From Coenobita brevimanus (Eukaryota; Arthropoda; Malacostraca; Decapoda; Coenobitidae), in the NCBI GenBank assembly GCA_032717465.1, contig CM064657.1, positions 25,733,319 to 25,797,318 of the forward strand: a stretch of DNA of 64,000 nt, written 5' to 3'. Below are positions 1 through 10,564 of the stretch, piece after piece (positions within the stretch are counted from its first letter, which is position 1; every line of letters begins with the position of its first letter). The notes beneath the pieces were generated by a model. It did no database searches. It was not told where the DNA came from and was given only the letters and a program-made list of their open reading frames with translations. The translations under genes and the position numbers were made by a program.

Positions 1-428
1 ACACCGGAATCTTCCAAATCTCATCCTCATTCATTAGAGCCACCCCCATATCCACTGCCCTACCTTGCACCTCCTTTACAACCCCATCTATGGTTATATC
101 AAACAGCCATGGAGACATCACACAACCCCGTTTAAGTCCCACATTGAGATTAAAGATCTCACTCAGCTCACCATCTACTCGCACAATAGCCCTAGCTCCT
201 TCGTACATACTCTTCACAGCACCCAAAAATTTCCCCTCCACTCCATATATTCTTAATACTTTCCACATACCTTGCTTATCTCTTCTGTCATAAGCTTTCT
301 CCAAGTCCATGAAGGCTGCATACACTTTCTTTCCCTTCTCTAGATACTTCTCCACTAAACATCTTAGAACAAATATCTGATCTACACACCCTTTTCCCTT
401 CCTAAATCCCCCTTGTTCTTCTCCAACT
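1..428 (-). mobile_element. RTE-clade LINE copy 1, RT part (3' side of J1-A)
   Basis: Minus-strand reverse transcriptase of an RTE-type non-LTR retrotransposon. Reading leftward from 428 it encodes the GFRKGKG block, the FMDLEKAYD catalytic block, GVKSMYEGARA and GLKRGCVMSP, matching the better preserved copy at 17805-20097. The element continues beyond base 1. Its upstream part (finger domain and endonuclease end) lies at 3731-4480, so this one copy was split by the J1 element at 429-3730. Reading frames are broken. It is a dead copy. Confidence 0.85.
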
Positions 429-3400
429 GTAGCACCAGTCGAGCAGGGCAGTACTGCCAAGGTGGATGGAAAGCTGATGACAGGGAGAGCTGGAGCTCCC
501 ATTTCATCAGCCCTCAGGACTAGGTCCCGACGATCCCCCTTTGCTGAACTTTTTCAGTGTCTCAGTAACACAGAGAGTAGGCCAGCATGCTCTCCAGTAC
601 AAGTTTCTCTAACTATCAACACCAAACTACATGCACAGTACACACCACACTTCCTTTTCAAAATTAAAAAAAGAAAATGGTGTCGAATAGTCGAATAACA
701 TAGGTTCGGAGTCCCCAGGGGGGGGGGACCATAAATGCCCCCACCATCTGCCCCTCTCCCGGTGACGACTTAAGATGCCTGGAACCACTGTCTGACTCTC
801 TTCTTCTTCATTTCTGCAACATTTGGCCTTTACTCTAACTTTCGCTCTGTTGAGCACCACCTCTCCTTCTCTAAACCTCACCTTCTTTTTCTAACTGAGA
901 CTCAGCTGTCTGAGGCAACTGACAGCAGACCTTTTCTCTATCCTCCTACTTTCTCTATACTCATTTCAAAGCCAAAGGTGGCTGTTGTGTACATATACGC
1001 AACAACTTATCTTGCTCTCGTGTTCCTGAACTCGATTCTTCTGAATTCTCTACACTCTGGCTTCAGCTTTCGTGTCATTCTCTGACTAAATATATCTGCG
1101 CTGTTTACTTATTTCCTAATTCTACTATTAAAAATTCTTTGACTATCTTACTTCTACAATGGAACACTTTCTATCCATTTCTCCTTTCTCTGAAATCTCC
1201 ATTCTTGGAGATTTCAATGTTCACCACCACTTTTGGCTCTCCTCTCCTTTCACTGATCCACCTGGTGAACAAGCCTACACCTTTTCTATCATTAATGACC
1301 TAGAGCAGCTTGTACAGCACCCTACCCGTATCCCTGACTGCCTTGGAGAGAGCTCCAACATACTTGACCTCTTCCTTACAACTAATCCTTCTGCTTACAC
1401 TGTTAATCTTTTCTCTTCGTTGGGCTCCTCTGATCACAACCTTATCACCGTAACCTGTCCTATAGTTCCAGTACGGCCTGCGGACCCTCCAAAGAAACAT
1501 CGTCTATGGCACTTTGGAGCTGCAGATTGGGAGGCCCTCAGGCAGTACTTCTTTGATTTTCCCTGGAATGATTATTGCTTCCATGGCTGGGAGCCATCTG
1601 GGTGTGCCTTACGCATTATGGAGGTTATTCTCTTGGGCATGGAAGCATACATTCCTTTCTCATATCCTTTGACTAATGCAAGAAAGCCTTGGTTTAATCA
1701 CTCTTGTTCTAATGCAGTCCGCAACAAGGAGAGGGCTTATAAAAGGTACCGGAGCCAACCCACCCCTGAATCACATCTTTTATACGTTTCTGCCCGGAAT
1801 CGTGCTAAGTCTGTTCTTCGCTCTGCTAAAAATAATTTCATCCGTACTAAATGCTCTCAACTCTCTAACTCGAATTCTTCCCACTCCTTCTGGCACCTTG
1901 CCAAAAACCTTTCGAACAACTTTACCTTATCATCCTTCCCTCCTCTTTTCTACTCTGATGACTCTGTAGCTATTTCTTCAACTGATAAAGCAGATCCCTT
2001 CGCACTGACTTTCTCCTCCAATTCCACCTTAGACGATTCTGGTGCTGTTCCTCCATCACTTCCCCCCTCTGATTTCCTCATGGCTGACATGAAAATTTCT
2101 TCAGTTGATGTATTTTCTGCCATCACAGGCCTCATTACTAATAAGGCATATGGGCCTGATGGAGTCCCTCCTGTTGTTCTCAAGAACTGTGCTTCTGTGC
2201 TTACATCCTGCCTAAGCAAACTCTTTCACCTTTGTCTATCAACTTGTACCTTTCCTTCTTGTTGGAGGTTTGCTCTCATTCAACCAGTCCCAAAGAAGGG
2301 TGACCATTCTCAACCCTTTATCGTCCAATTGCTTTAACATCCTGTATCTCAAAAGTTTTCAAGTCAATTCTCAATAGACAAATTTTAAGGCATTTTTCCT
2401 ATCACAACTTTCTTTCTGATCGTCAGTATGGATTCCGTCAGGGACACTCCACAGGCGATCTTCTCACCTACCTTTCAGACTCCTGGTCATCCTCCTTTCG
2501 GGACTTTGGCGAAACCTTTGCCATTGCACTTGACATCTCAAAGGCTTTCGATTGAGTCTAGCATAAATCTTTAATTTCCAAACTGCCCTCTTATGGTTTC
2601 TATCCTTCTATCTGTGCCTTCATCGCTAGCTTCCTTTCTGGTCGTTCTATAGCCACTGTTGTAGATGGCCATCATTCTTCTCCTAGATCTAATAACAGTG
2701 GTGTTCCTCAGGGCTCTGTCCTATCACCAACTCTCTTCCTTTTGTTCATCAATGACCTTCTAAGCTGTATATCTAACCCTATCCACTCATACGCTGATGA
2801 CTCCACCCTTCACCTTTCCATTCGATTCCCACAACGTCCATCTCAGTAGTTACTTCAACAAACAAGGGATGAGGCCATGGCACACCTAATGTCTGACTTG
2901 GCTCATATCTCTGCCTGGGGTAAAAATAATCTTGTTGATTTTAATGCATCAAAGACTCAGTTTTTGCACCTATCAGCCCAACAAAATCTTCCACAGGTAT
3001 ACCCACTAATGTTTAATAATATTCAGCTTAATCCTGCATCATCCTTCAACATGCTTGGGGTTTCATTTACTCGGGACTTATCTTAGAAAGATCGTATTAC
3101 ATCTCTTGTAAAATCTTCTTCCAAGAGATTAGGTGTGCTTAGCTGACTCCATTCCTTCTTTACCCCTGCACAATTGTTGACACTATACAAGGGTTTTATC
3201 CACCCCTGCGTGGAGTACAACTCTCATGTGTCGGGAGGCTTCCCACATATGGCTCTTCTCAATAGGGTGGAGTCAAAGGCTTTTCGCCTCATTAACTCTC
3301 CTCCTCTTACTGACTCCAACCTCTGTCTCTTTGCTGCACTGTTGCATCTTTATCTCTTTTCTATCTTTACTTCGATGGTCACTGCTCCTCTGAACTGTCT

Positions 3401-3730
3401 GCATGCATTCCTCCACCTCGACGATGGGCGCGTAGCACCCATCTAGCAGCAAACTCTCATCCCTTTTCTGCCCAACTCTCTATTGCAAGAGTTGACCGTT
3501 ACTCCCAGTCCTTCATGTATGCAACAGGTCAACTCTGGAACTGTCTCCCTCTGTCTGTATTTCCTGCTTCCTATGATCTCCAGTCTTTCAAACGCAGTGT
3601 GTCCAGGCATCTCGAAATAATTGGATCTTGAATTTGGCTCTCTCGCATTTTGTTTTCTCTTGGTAGGAAGAGTTTTGTGGGCTCACTGCCTTTGGTTCCT
3701 TCTTCCTTACATGGAAAAAAAAAAAAAAAA
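429..3730 (+). mobile_element. J1-A: full-length jockey-type LINE
   Basis: About 3.3 kb, from a 5' UTR starting GTAGCACCAGTCGAG to a poly-A tail at 3714-3730. A minus copy ending at 62287 starts at the same base, so this looks like the true 5' end. The single ORF region encodes an apurinic-type endonuclease ([10 protein letters not shown] near 1195; GSSDHNL near 1430) and an RT ([30 protein letters not shown]). No gag ORF precedes it, which is unusual for the jockey clade. It sits inside RTE copy 1 with no recognisable target duplication beyond a 'ct' overlap. Confidence 0.9.
677..3631 (+). pseudogene. J1-A endonuclease-reverse transcriptase, broken
   Basis: The ATG at 677 corresponds to the start used in copies B and G. 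The endonuclease is open from about 1159. The RT is open until about 2337, where bases are missing in the block that reads PSNYRPIAL in other copies. Further stops follow, for example TAG at 3085 and TGA at 3143 in the thumb region. The end is set by the conserved C-terminus (SRHLE...IGS) at 3631. The frame of other copies shows shifts near 920-1010 as well. No function is expected from this copy. Confidence 0.85.
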
Positions 3731-4480
3731 TCTAGCTTCTCTGTCATATGCCTACCCTTATCAATGAGTATTCTACCATATATTTTTCCAGTCACACTAA
3801 GAAGGCAAATACCCCTGTGGTTGCCACATACGTCTCTCTTCCCTTTTCCTTTGTATAAAGGAACAATTATACCTGATTTCCAGTCCTCTGGAACCCTTCT
3901 TTCTTCCCAAGCCAATCTACACAACTTCCATATCCACTCCACAACAATCTCACCCCCATACCTCAGCATTTCACCACCCACTCCATCAATTCCTGGGGCC
4001 TTTCCCATTTTTATCTTCTTCATTGCTTCCACTACTTCCGCCCTACTGATCTCTTCCTCCCTTCTCTCATCTCTTCTTCTCCAAGCCAGTTCCCAACCAC
4101 TTATACTCGCACTTCTCTCACTCTCTACATTCAACAAATCCTCAAAGTGCTCCTTCCATCTCCTCAACTGCTCTCTCTTCTCCACCATTAATCTATTATT
4201 CCTATCTTTCACTTCCCTACTATTTCCCCTTTCACACTGCCTTACTTTCTTTACCTCCTTCCAAAACAATTTCTTACTCTCCCTCCATTTCTTACTCAGA
4301 TTCCTCCCAAATTCTTCATCCACTTTCTTCTTACTCTCCTTCAGCAGTCTATGCTCTCATATACTTCTCTTCTCTCTCTCATCTTCTCCCTTACCTCTAC
4401 TCGCTAGCCATTCACTATATGCCTTCTTCTTTTGTTCCACAGCTCGTTTCACCTCATCATTCCACAATGCTGTTCCCTCC
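3731..4480 (-). mobile_element. RTE-clade LINE copy 1, upstream part
   Basis: Continuation of the RTE at 1-428 beyond the J1-A insertion. Minus-strand frames encode the endonuclease-RT linker rich in Arg, Lys and Glu (VDEEFGRNLS), then KAPGIDGVGGEML, VPEDWKSGIIVPLYKGKG and NHRGICLLSV, ending at HMTEKLD, exactly where 428 resumes with GEEQGG. The 5' truncation is at about 4480, next to the 3' end of a J2 element. An open frame covers 3571-4323 but runs into J1-A sequence at its end. Confidence 0.85.
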
Positions 4481-6360
4481 ATGTATAAAAAATTTGTAAC
4501 AGTAGGACTTGAACAGCTGTAGGTTAAGTTTGGGGGGTATTCAACCCTGGGGAGCCCCTACCCAGGAAACATCCAGATAGCTTGATTGTATAAGAAGGCC
4601 ATCTGTCACCCTGCAGCTTCCAGTGGGGTTGACTCACACTAATGGTGACAACCTAGGAAAGCTGCAGAACAGTGGCAGATGACTGCTGCCCATATATGTG
4701 CCCACCTCTGCTTTGGGGTGCTGAAAAGTGGGATCCCCAAGGAAGAGGTCCAGTACAGAAGCCCTCCCAGTGCAAGGGTCAAAACGTTTGTCGAGACATG
4801 GAGGAAAAAGGAGTCCAACATGTGGGGTGTCCACAAGTGTCTAAAAGAGAGATGATCCAGCAGCACTGGCAGCATCTTGGGCAGGGTCACAGTGGCTGTG
4901 ATGAGTACTGGACTCCCTTGATGAACAACAGGGTTGGCAGCTGACAGGAGGAATGCAGACACTCCTCTTGGGTGACATTCCTGCATGGGTTACAGCAAAA
5001 GAAATTCAAAGCCCAACCCAAGCACAGAGCCACTTGGAAGGCAAACACCTCCAACAGACCACAGGAAAAGGAGCAAGTGGCAACTGCACACTCTTGAGGC
5101 TTCTCACACACACAGCTATGAACAGGCCTCCACCCTTCCCTGAGGACGATCAGTCTGAAAGACTAAGTAACCTCCCAAGTGAAACTGTAAACTGTAGGCA
5201 GGGCTACATCCAGGTCTTGCAGACTCCCGCCCCACAGGGGCCTCTACCAGCCACCACTAATTTAAAATCTTGGGTCTTACGCACTAATGACCTTGCATTC
5301 CACACCATGAAAGTCTGGCTTGTTATGCCTGGCATGATGATGTTAGAAGAAGAGTGAGTAGCTTGGGCCAAAGGAATGAAGATATATCTACGAACTGCCA
5401 ACCCTTCTGATACAAATCCAAGGCTTTGGTTAGCAAGATGAAGGTTCCACCAGTACCCGCTTCTTCACTAACACTCAGTTGGGCAGTGTCCTGGTGACTT
5501 CATACACTGGAGGCAGGGTGGGAACTTGTGGCTAGATTGGCAGATGTCTGAGAAGGTCTGGCAAAATAGGCAGGAGGGAGGGGATCATTGGCTGGGGCAG
5601 GGATGTGCATGCCTGGATCCTGCTGTGGCTCCTTGGAAACCAGTGAATGGGTTGGCATTGTTGACAAGATGGTCACTAGGGAAGAGGTGCCCTTCTCCTG
5701 GCAGTGTTATTGTTTTTGACCAGAGTCTTGGCCTGAGATGCTGGATTTGTGGAGACCCTCACTGTGTCTTTGATCTTCTCAGGGCTGTCCTCCTGATTCT
5801 GATTAACCAGTATGTTGTGCATGTTTTTGATGGCACTGACATAGCTCGTCCCATCCCTTACACTGGCATCCTGCGAAAGCACAGATGAGCTGGATATTAT
5901 AGAATGTCAGAGCATGGAGTGCAGCACATGAAACCTTTTGTTAATGTCCACTGAAGACACACCATCTCTACGTAAGGTGTCGTGCATGTAATGAGCCTCC
6001 AAGTATACGAGGCACTGCCGAGACAACACCCTGCGGTCCACACCACACACATAAGACCTGGGGCTCTGGCTGTCCACGCTGCTTAACCATTACGCATTGA
6101 GTATCGGATGGGTCTGACGCTAAAGGGGTGGATGGTTACTGCCAGGTGTCAGTAGGAACCATAAATGCAATTCCACCACAGTTTGAATTGTCTGCCATTT
6201 GATCTTGCCACCAAAGGGTAAGGAGAGACTCCCATCACCCCACACAAGCATGCTTCAGTCTTCTCAGTGACTTAGCCAGGTGTACAGCGATATCATCAGA
6301 ATCCACCTCGTCTGATTCCGTCCCCACCTCAGGTGGACCCCTTGCCTCATCCACCCCTCC
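4481..6360 (-). mobile_element. J2-a: second jockey-like LINE family, internally deleted
   Basis: Minus strand. From high to low coordinates: decayed gag remnants (about 6360-5400), an endonuclease start (VWNARSLVRKTQDFK near 5310), NPCRNVTQEEC near 5000, and the endonuclease end (LDLFLGDP, GSSHLP near 4680-4740). At about 4555 it jumps straight to the last 70 bp of the C-terminus, which matches 34617-34695. The whole RT is therefore missing. The endonuclease and gag match the J2 sequence at 41643-44107. Many stops; no coding capacity remains. Confidence 0.7.
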
Positions 6361-6935
6361 CAAGCCTCTGCCTAAGGATACTTGATGTTCAAATGATGTG
6401 TTTGTTTGTCTGTGTTTTATAAGTGATAATGAAAGTTCAAAGCTGATACGTGAAGTTGATTTTTAAATATCTTGATTCACCCTAGCAATAATGAAAGAAA
6501 ACCTATGTCACACCTGTAGAAAACTGTCCTGTTTTTGGTTGAACATCTGTATTTTTCTTGGCCCTGAAATTACTTTGCAAAATATGTGATATAAACTGTA
6601 ACTGTGATATCATGTACAAACAGAATAAGTGCTACAGAACACAAGTAGTAAAGTGTTATCACAAGTCATGGCTGCACACACACATGGAGACATTCCCCTT
6701 CAAGAGCCAAAAGTTACTTATCTTCTTCACGTCCATACTCATTGACACGGCCACCTGCAGACCTGAGGATGTTTTCATTCATAAGAAGAAGAGTTTATGA
6801 GCAATATGGATTTTAATTTGTTCCCATAACTCCTATACTTTCCCAGATATGAAGGTCTGAAAAAAAAAGGCTATTTTGGGAAATATACCCATAGCAAGAG
6901 GGCGACCTGGCCAAAATAAGCCCAGTGTCAAGGGG
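6361..6935. other. No gene recognised
   Basis: About 575 bp of AT-rich sequence with no coding pattern, terminal repeat or tRNA-like box that I can defend. It ends in TTAA directly before L3-a. A piggyBac-type end was considered because of that TTAA but no partner end was found. Confidence 0.4.
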
Positions 6936-7230
6936 TTAATCTCGGGCAGCCTTCTGATTCGGTCCCTTATCCCTAAGTCACACTGTATGACCTCATCTCA
7001 GGTCTTTTCCAGTCTGCTTCTCACAGCTCTACCCTTGATGTTTACACTTCTCGCTTTCTGCATCCAATTGTCATCCTTCATTCTCTCCACATGCTCAAAC
7101 CATCTCAATCTACCCCTTCTCATCACAATGCCAATACACTCCAGGCCTATCCTTCCTCTCAACTCTTTAATCATAAACTTAGCCCTCCCTGGCCTCACAT
7201 TCAAGTATGCACTACTGTACACATTCATAC
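6936..7230 (-). mobile_element. L3-a: 3' end of a LINE with PHD-like finger family
   Basis: Minus strand C-terminal tail of the same LINE family as 13315-14530. Shared blocks are FMIKELRGRIGLECIG, VMRRGRLRW, HVERMKDDNW and the following basic stretch. Only the last 90 or so residues of the ORF are present. The J1-B element begins directly at its upstream edge. Confidence 0.75.
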
Positions 7231-10200
7231 AAATTTCTCTAACTATCTACACCAAACTACATCCACAGTACACACTATACTTCCATTTCCAAAATTCAAA
7301 AAATCATGGCGTCCCAACACTCAGCCTCGGAGTCCCCAGGGGGGGGGGGGGACATAAATGCCCCAACCTTCCGCCTCTCTCCCGGTGATGACTTGAGCTG
7401 CCTGGAACCACTGTCTGACTCACTTCTTCTTCATTTCTGCAACATTCGCGGCCTTTCCTCTAACTTTCGCTCTGTTGAGCACCACCTCTCCTCCTCTAAA
7501 CCTCACCTTCTCTTTCTAACTGAGACTCAGCTGTCTGAGGCAACTGACAGCAAAACCCTTTTCTGTATCCTCCTACTTTCTCTATACTCATTTCAAAGCC
7601 AAAGGTGGCTGTTGTGTATCTATACACAACGACTTATCTTGCTCTAGTGTTCCTGAACTCGATTCTTCTGAATTCTCTACACTCTGGCTTCGGCTTTCTT
7701 GTCATTCTCTGACTAAATATATCTGTGCTGTTTACCTATCCCCTAATTCTACTGACTATCAAAAATTCTTCAAATATCTTACTTCTACGATGGAACACAT
7801 TCTATCTATTTCTCCTTTCTCAGAAATCTCCATTTTAGGAGATTTCAATGTTCACCACCACCTTTGGCTCTCCTCTCCGCCTTTCACTGATCCACCTGGT
7901 GAACAAGCCTACATCTTTTCTATCCTTAATGACCTAGAGCAGCTTGTACAGCACCCTACCCATATCCCAGACTGCCTTGGAGAGAGCTCCAATATACTTG
8001 ACCTCTTCCTTACAACTAATCCTTCTGCTTACACTGTTAATCTTTTCTCTCCGTTGGGCTCCTCCCATCGCAACCTTATCACATTAACCTGTCCCATCAC
8101 TCCGGTACAACCTGTGGACCCTCCAGGGAAATGTCATCTGTGGCACTTTGGAGCTGGTGATTGGGAGGCCCTCAGGCAGTACTTCTTTGATTTTCCCTGG
8201 AATGATTATTGCTTCCATGGCTGGGAGCCATCTGGGTGTGCCATGCGCATTACGGAGGTTATTCTCTCGGGCATGGAAGCATACATTCCTTTCTCGTATC
8301 CTTTCTCTAACACAAGAAAGTCTTGGTTTAATCACACTTGTTCTAATGCTGTCTGCAACAAGGAGAGGACCTACAGAAGGTACCAGAGCCAACCCACCCC
8401 TGAATCACATCATCTTTACGTTTCTGCCCAGAATCGTGCTAAGTCTGTTCTTCGCTCTACTAAAAATAATTTCATCCGTACTAAATGTTCTCAATTCTCC
8501 AACTCGAATTCTTCCCGCTCCTTCTGGCACCTTGCCAAAAACCTTTTTAACAACTTTACCTCATCATCCTTCCCACCTATTTTCTACTCTGATGGTTCTG
8601 TAGCTATTTCTTCTACTGATAAAGCAGATCTCGTCGCACAGATTTTCTCCCCCTATTCCACCTTAGACAATTCTGGTGCTGTTTCTCCATCACTTCCCCC
8701 TCTCTGACTTCCTTATGGCTGACATTAAAATTTCTTCAGCTGATGTATTTTCTGCCATCACTGGTCTCAATATTAACAAGGCATATGGGCTTGATGGAGT
8801 CACTCCTGTTGTTCTCAAGAACTGTGCTTCTGTGCTTACATCCTGCCTAGGCAAACTCTTTCACCTTTGTCTGTCAACTTGTACCTTTCCTTCTTGCTGG
8901 AAGTTTGCTCTCATTCAGCCAGTTCCAAAGAAGGGTGACCACTCCCAACCCTCCAACTATCGTCCAATTGCTTTAACGTCCTGTATCTCAAAAGTTTTCG
9001 AGTCAATTCTCAATAGACAAATTTTAAGGCATTTTTCCTACCACAACCTTCTTTCTGATCGTCAGTACGGGTTCCGTCAGGGACGCTCCACTGGCAATCT
9101 TCTCACCTACCTTTCAGACTCCTGGTCATCCTCCTTTTGGGACTTTGGCGAAACCTTTGCCATTGCACTTGACATCTCAAAGGCTTTCGATCGAGTCTAG
9201 CATAAATCTTTAATTTCCAAACTGCCCTCTTACAATTTCAATCCTTTTATCTGTGCCTTGATCGCTAGCTTCCTTTCTGGTCGTTCTATAGCCGCTGTTG
9301 TAGACGGTCATCGTTCTTCTCCTAGATCTATCAACAGTGGTGTTCCTCAGTGCTCTGTCCTATCACCAACTCTCTTCCTTTTATTCATCAATGACCTTCT
9401 AAGCTGTATATCTAACCCTATCCACTCATACACTGATGACTCCACCCTTCACCTTTCCATTCAGTTCCCGCAATGCCCATCTCAGTAGTTACTTCAACAA
9501 ACAAGGGATGAGGCAATGGCACACCTAATGTCTGACTTGGCTCGTATCTCTGACTGGGGTAAAAATAATATGGTTGTTTTTAATGCATCTAAGACTCAGT
9601 TCTTACGCCTATCAACCCGACAAAATCTTCCACAGGTATACCCACTAATGTTTAATAATATTCAGCTTAATCCAGCATCATCCTTCAACATGCTTGGGGT
9701 TTCATTTACTCGGGACATATCTTGGAAAGATCATATTACATCTCTTGTAAAATCTGCTTCCAAGAGATTAGGTGTGCTAAGCTGACTCCGTTCTTTCTTT
9801 ACCCCTGCACATTTGTTGACTCTATACAGGGGTTTTATCCACCCCTGTGTGGAGTACAACTCTCATGTGTGGGGAGGCTCCCCACATACAGCTCTTCTGA
9901 ATAGGGTGGAGTCAAAGGCTTTTTGTCTCATTAATTCTCCTCCTCTTACTGACTCCCTTCAACCTCTGTCTCTTCGCCGCACTGTTGCATCTTTATCTCT
10001 TTTCTATCGCTGCTTCAATGGTCATTGCTCCTCTGAACTGTCTGCATCCATTCCTCCACCTCTACGACGGGCGCGTAGCACCCGTCTAGCAGCAAACTCT
10101 CATCCCTTTTCTGTCCAACTATCTAATGCAAGAGTTAACCGTTACTCCCAGTCCTTCATTTATGCAACAGGTCAAATCTGGAACTGTCTCCCTCTGTCTG

Positions 10201-10369
10201 TATTTCCTGCTGCCTATGATCTCCAGTCTTTCAAACGCAGTGTGTCCAGGCATCTCGAAATGATCGGATTTTGAATTTGGCTCTCTCTTGTATTTTGTTT
10301 TTCTCTTGGAGGGAACTGTTATTGCAGGCTCATGGCCTTTGGTTCCTTCTTTCTCGCATTAAAAAAAAA
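7231..10369 (+). mobile_element. J1-B: jockey-type LINE, truncated in the 5' UTR
   Basis: Begins inside the J1 5' UTR (TTTCTCTAACTATC) and ends in a poly-A tail at 10361-10369. The ORF starts at ATG 7306 and ends at 10274, with endonuclease ([10 protein letters not shown] near 7840), RT fingers and palm (open 8676-9200 and 9258-9488) and a C-terminal region (9516-10274). Breaks are a frameshift near 7560, another near 8700, TAG at 9198 and 9487, and TGA at 9783. The RT active site reads YTDD in place of YADD. It is flanked left by L3-a (minus) and right by L3-b (plus). Confidence 0.9.
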
Positions 10370-10564
10370 TCTAATCATTGTTGTTTTCCTACTTTTGAGC
10401 CTATGAGTATATAGCTTTTAGATCAGATAATGAAGGTAATGGAGAGATCTCTGGCAGGTATGATTAGAGAAGAGTGATTATTGATGAGATGTAGTTTGGG
10501 TTTATGCCAAGCATGGGGACCACTGATGCCATATTCATTGTTTGACAGCTTCAGGAAAAATATA
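10370..10564 (+). mobile_element. L3-b: LINE RT finger region, left of Tigger-1
   Basis: Plus-strand RT fragment encoding LLDQIMKVMERSL, then FGFMPSMGTTDAIF and QLQEKYT in shifting frames. It is the upstream half of the LINE that resumes at 13315 with GKKMELYFVFVNLEKAFD. The two halves join cleanly once the Tigger-1 element and one TA are removed. The 5' end of the LINE is lost at or near the J1-B insertion. Confidence 0.75.

Noticed and set aside
3650..4522. Plus-strand frame of 290 codons rich in Ser, Leu and Phe
   Set aside because: It is the complement of the RTE-1 coding strand; the minus frame matches reverse transcriptase blocks.
5100..5360. Plus-strand frame of 134 codons
   Set aside because: It is antisense to the J2-a endonuclease, which explains the sequence.
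6900..6940. Possible piggyBac end (CAAGGGGTTAA) before L3-a
   Set aside because: No matching inverted end with TTAA was found nearby. TTAA alone is too common.
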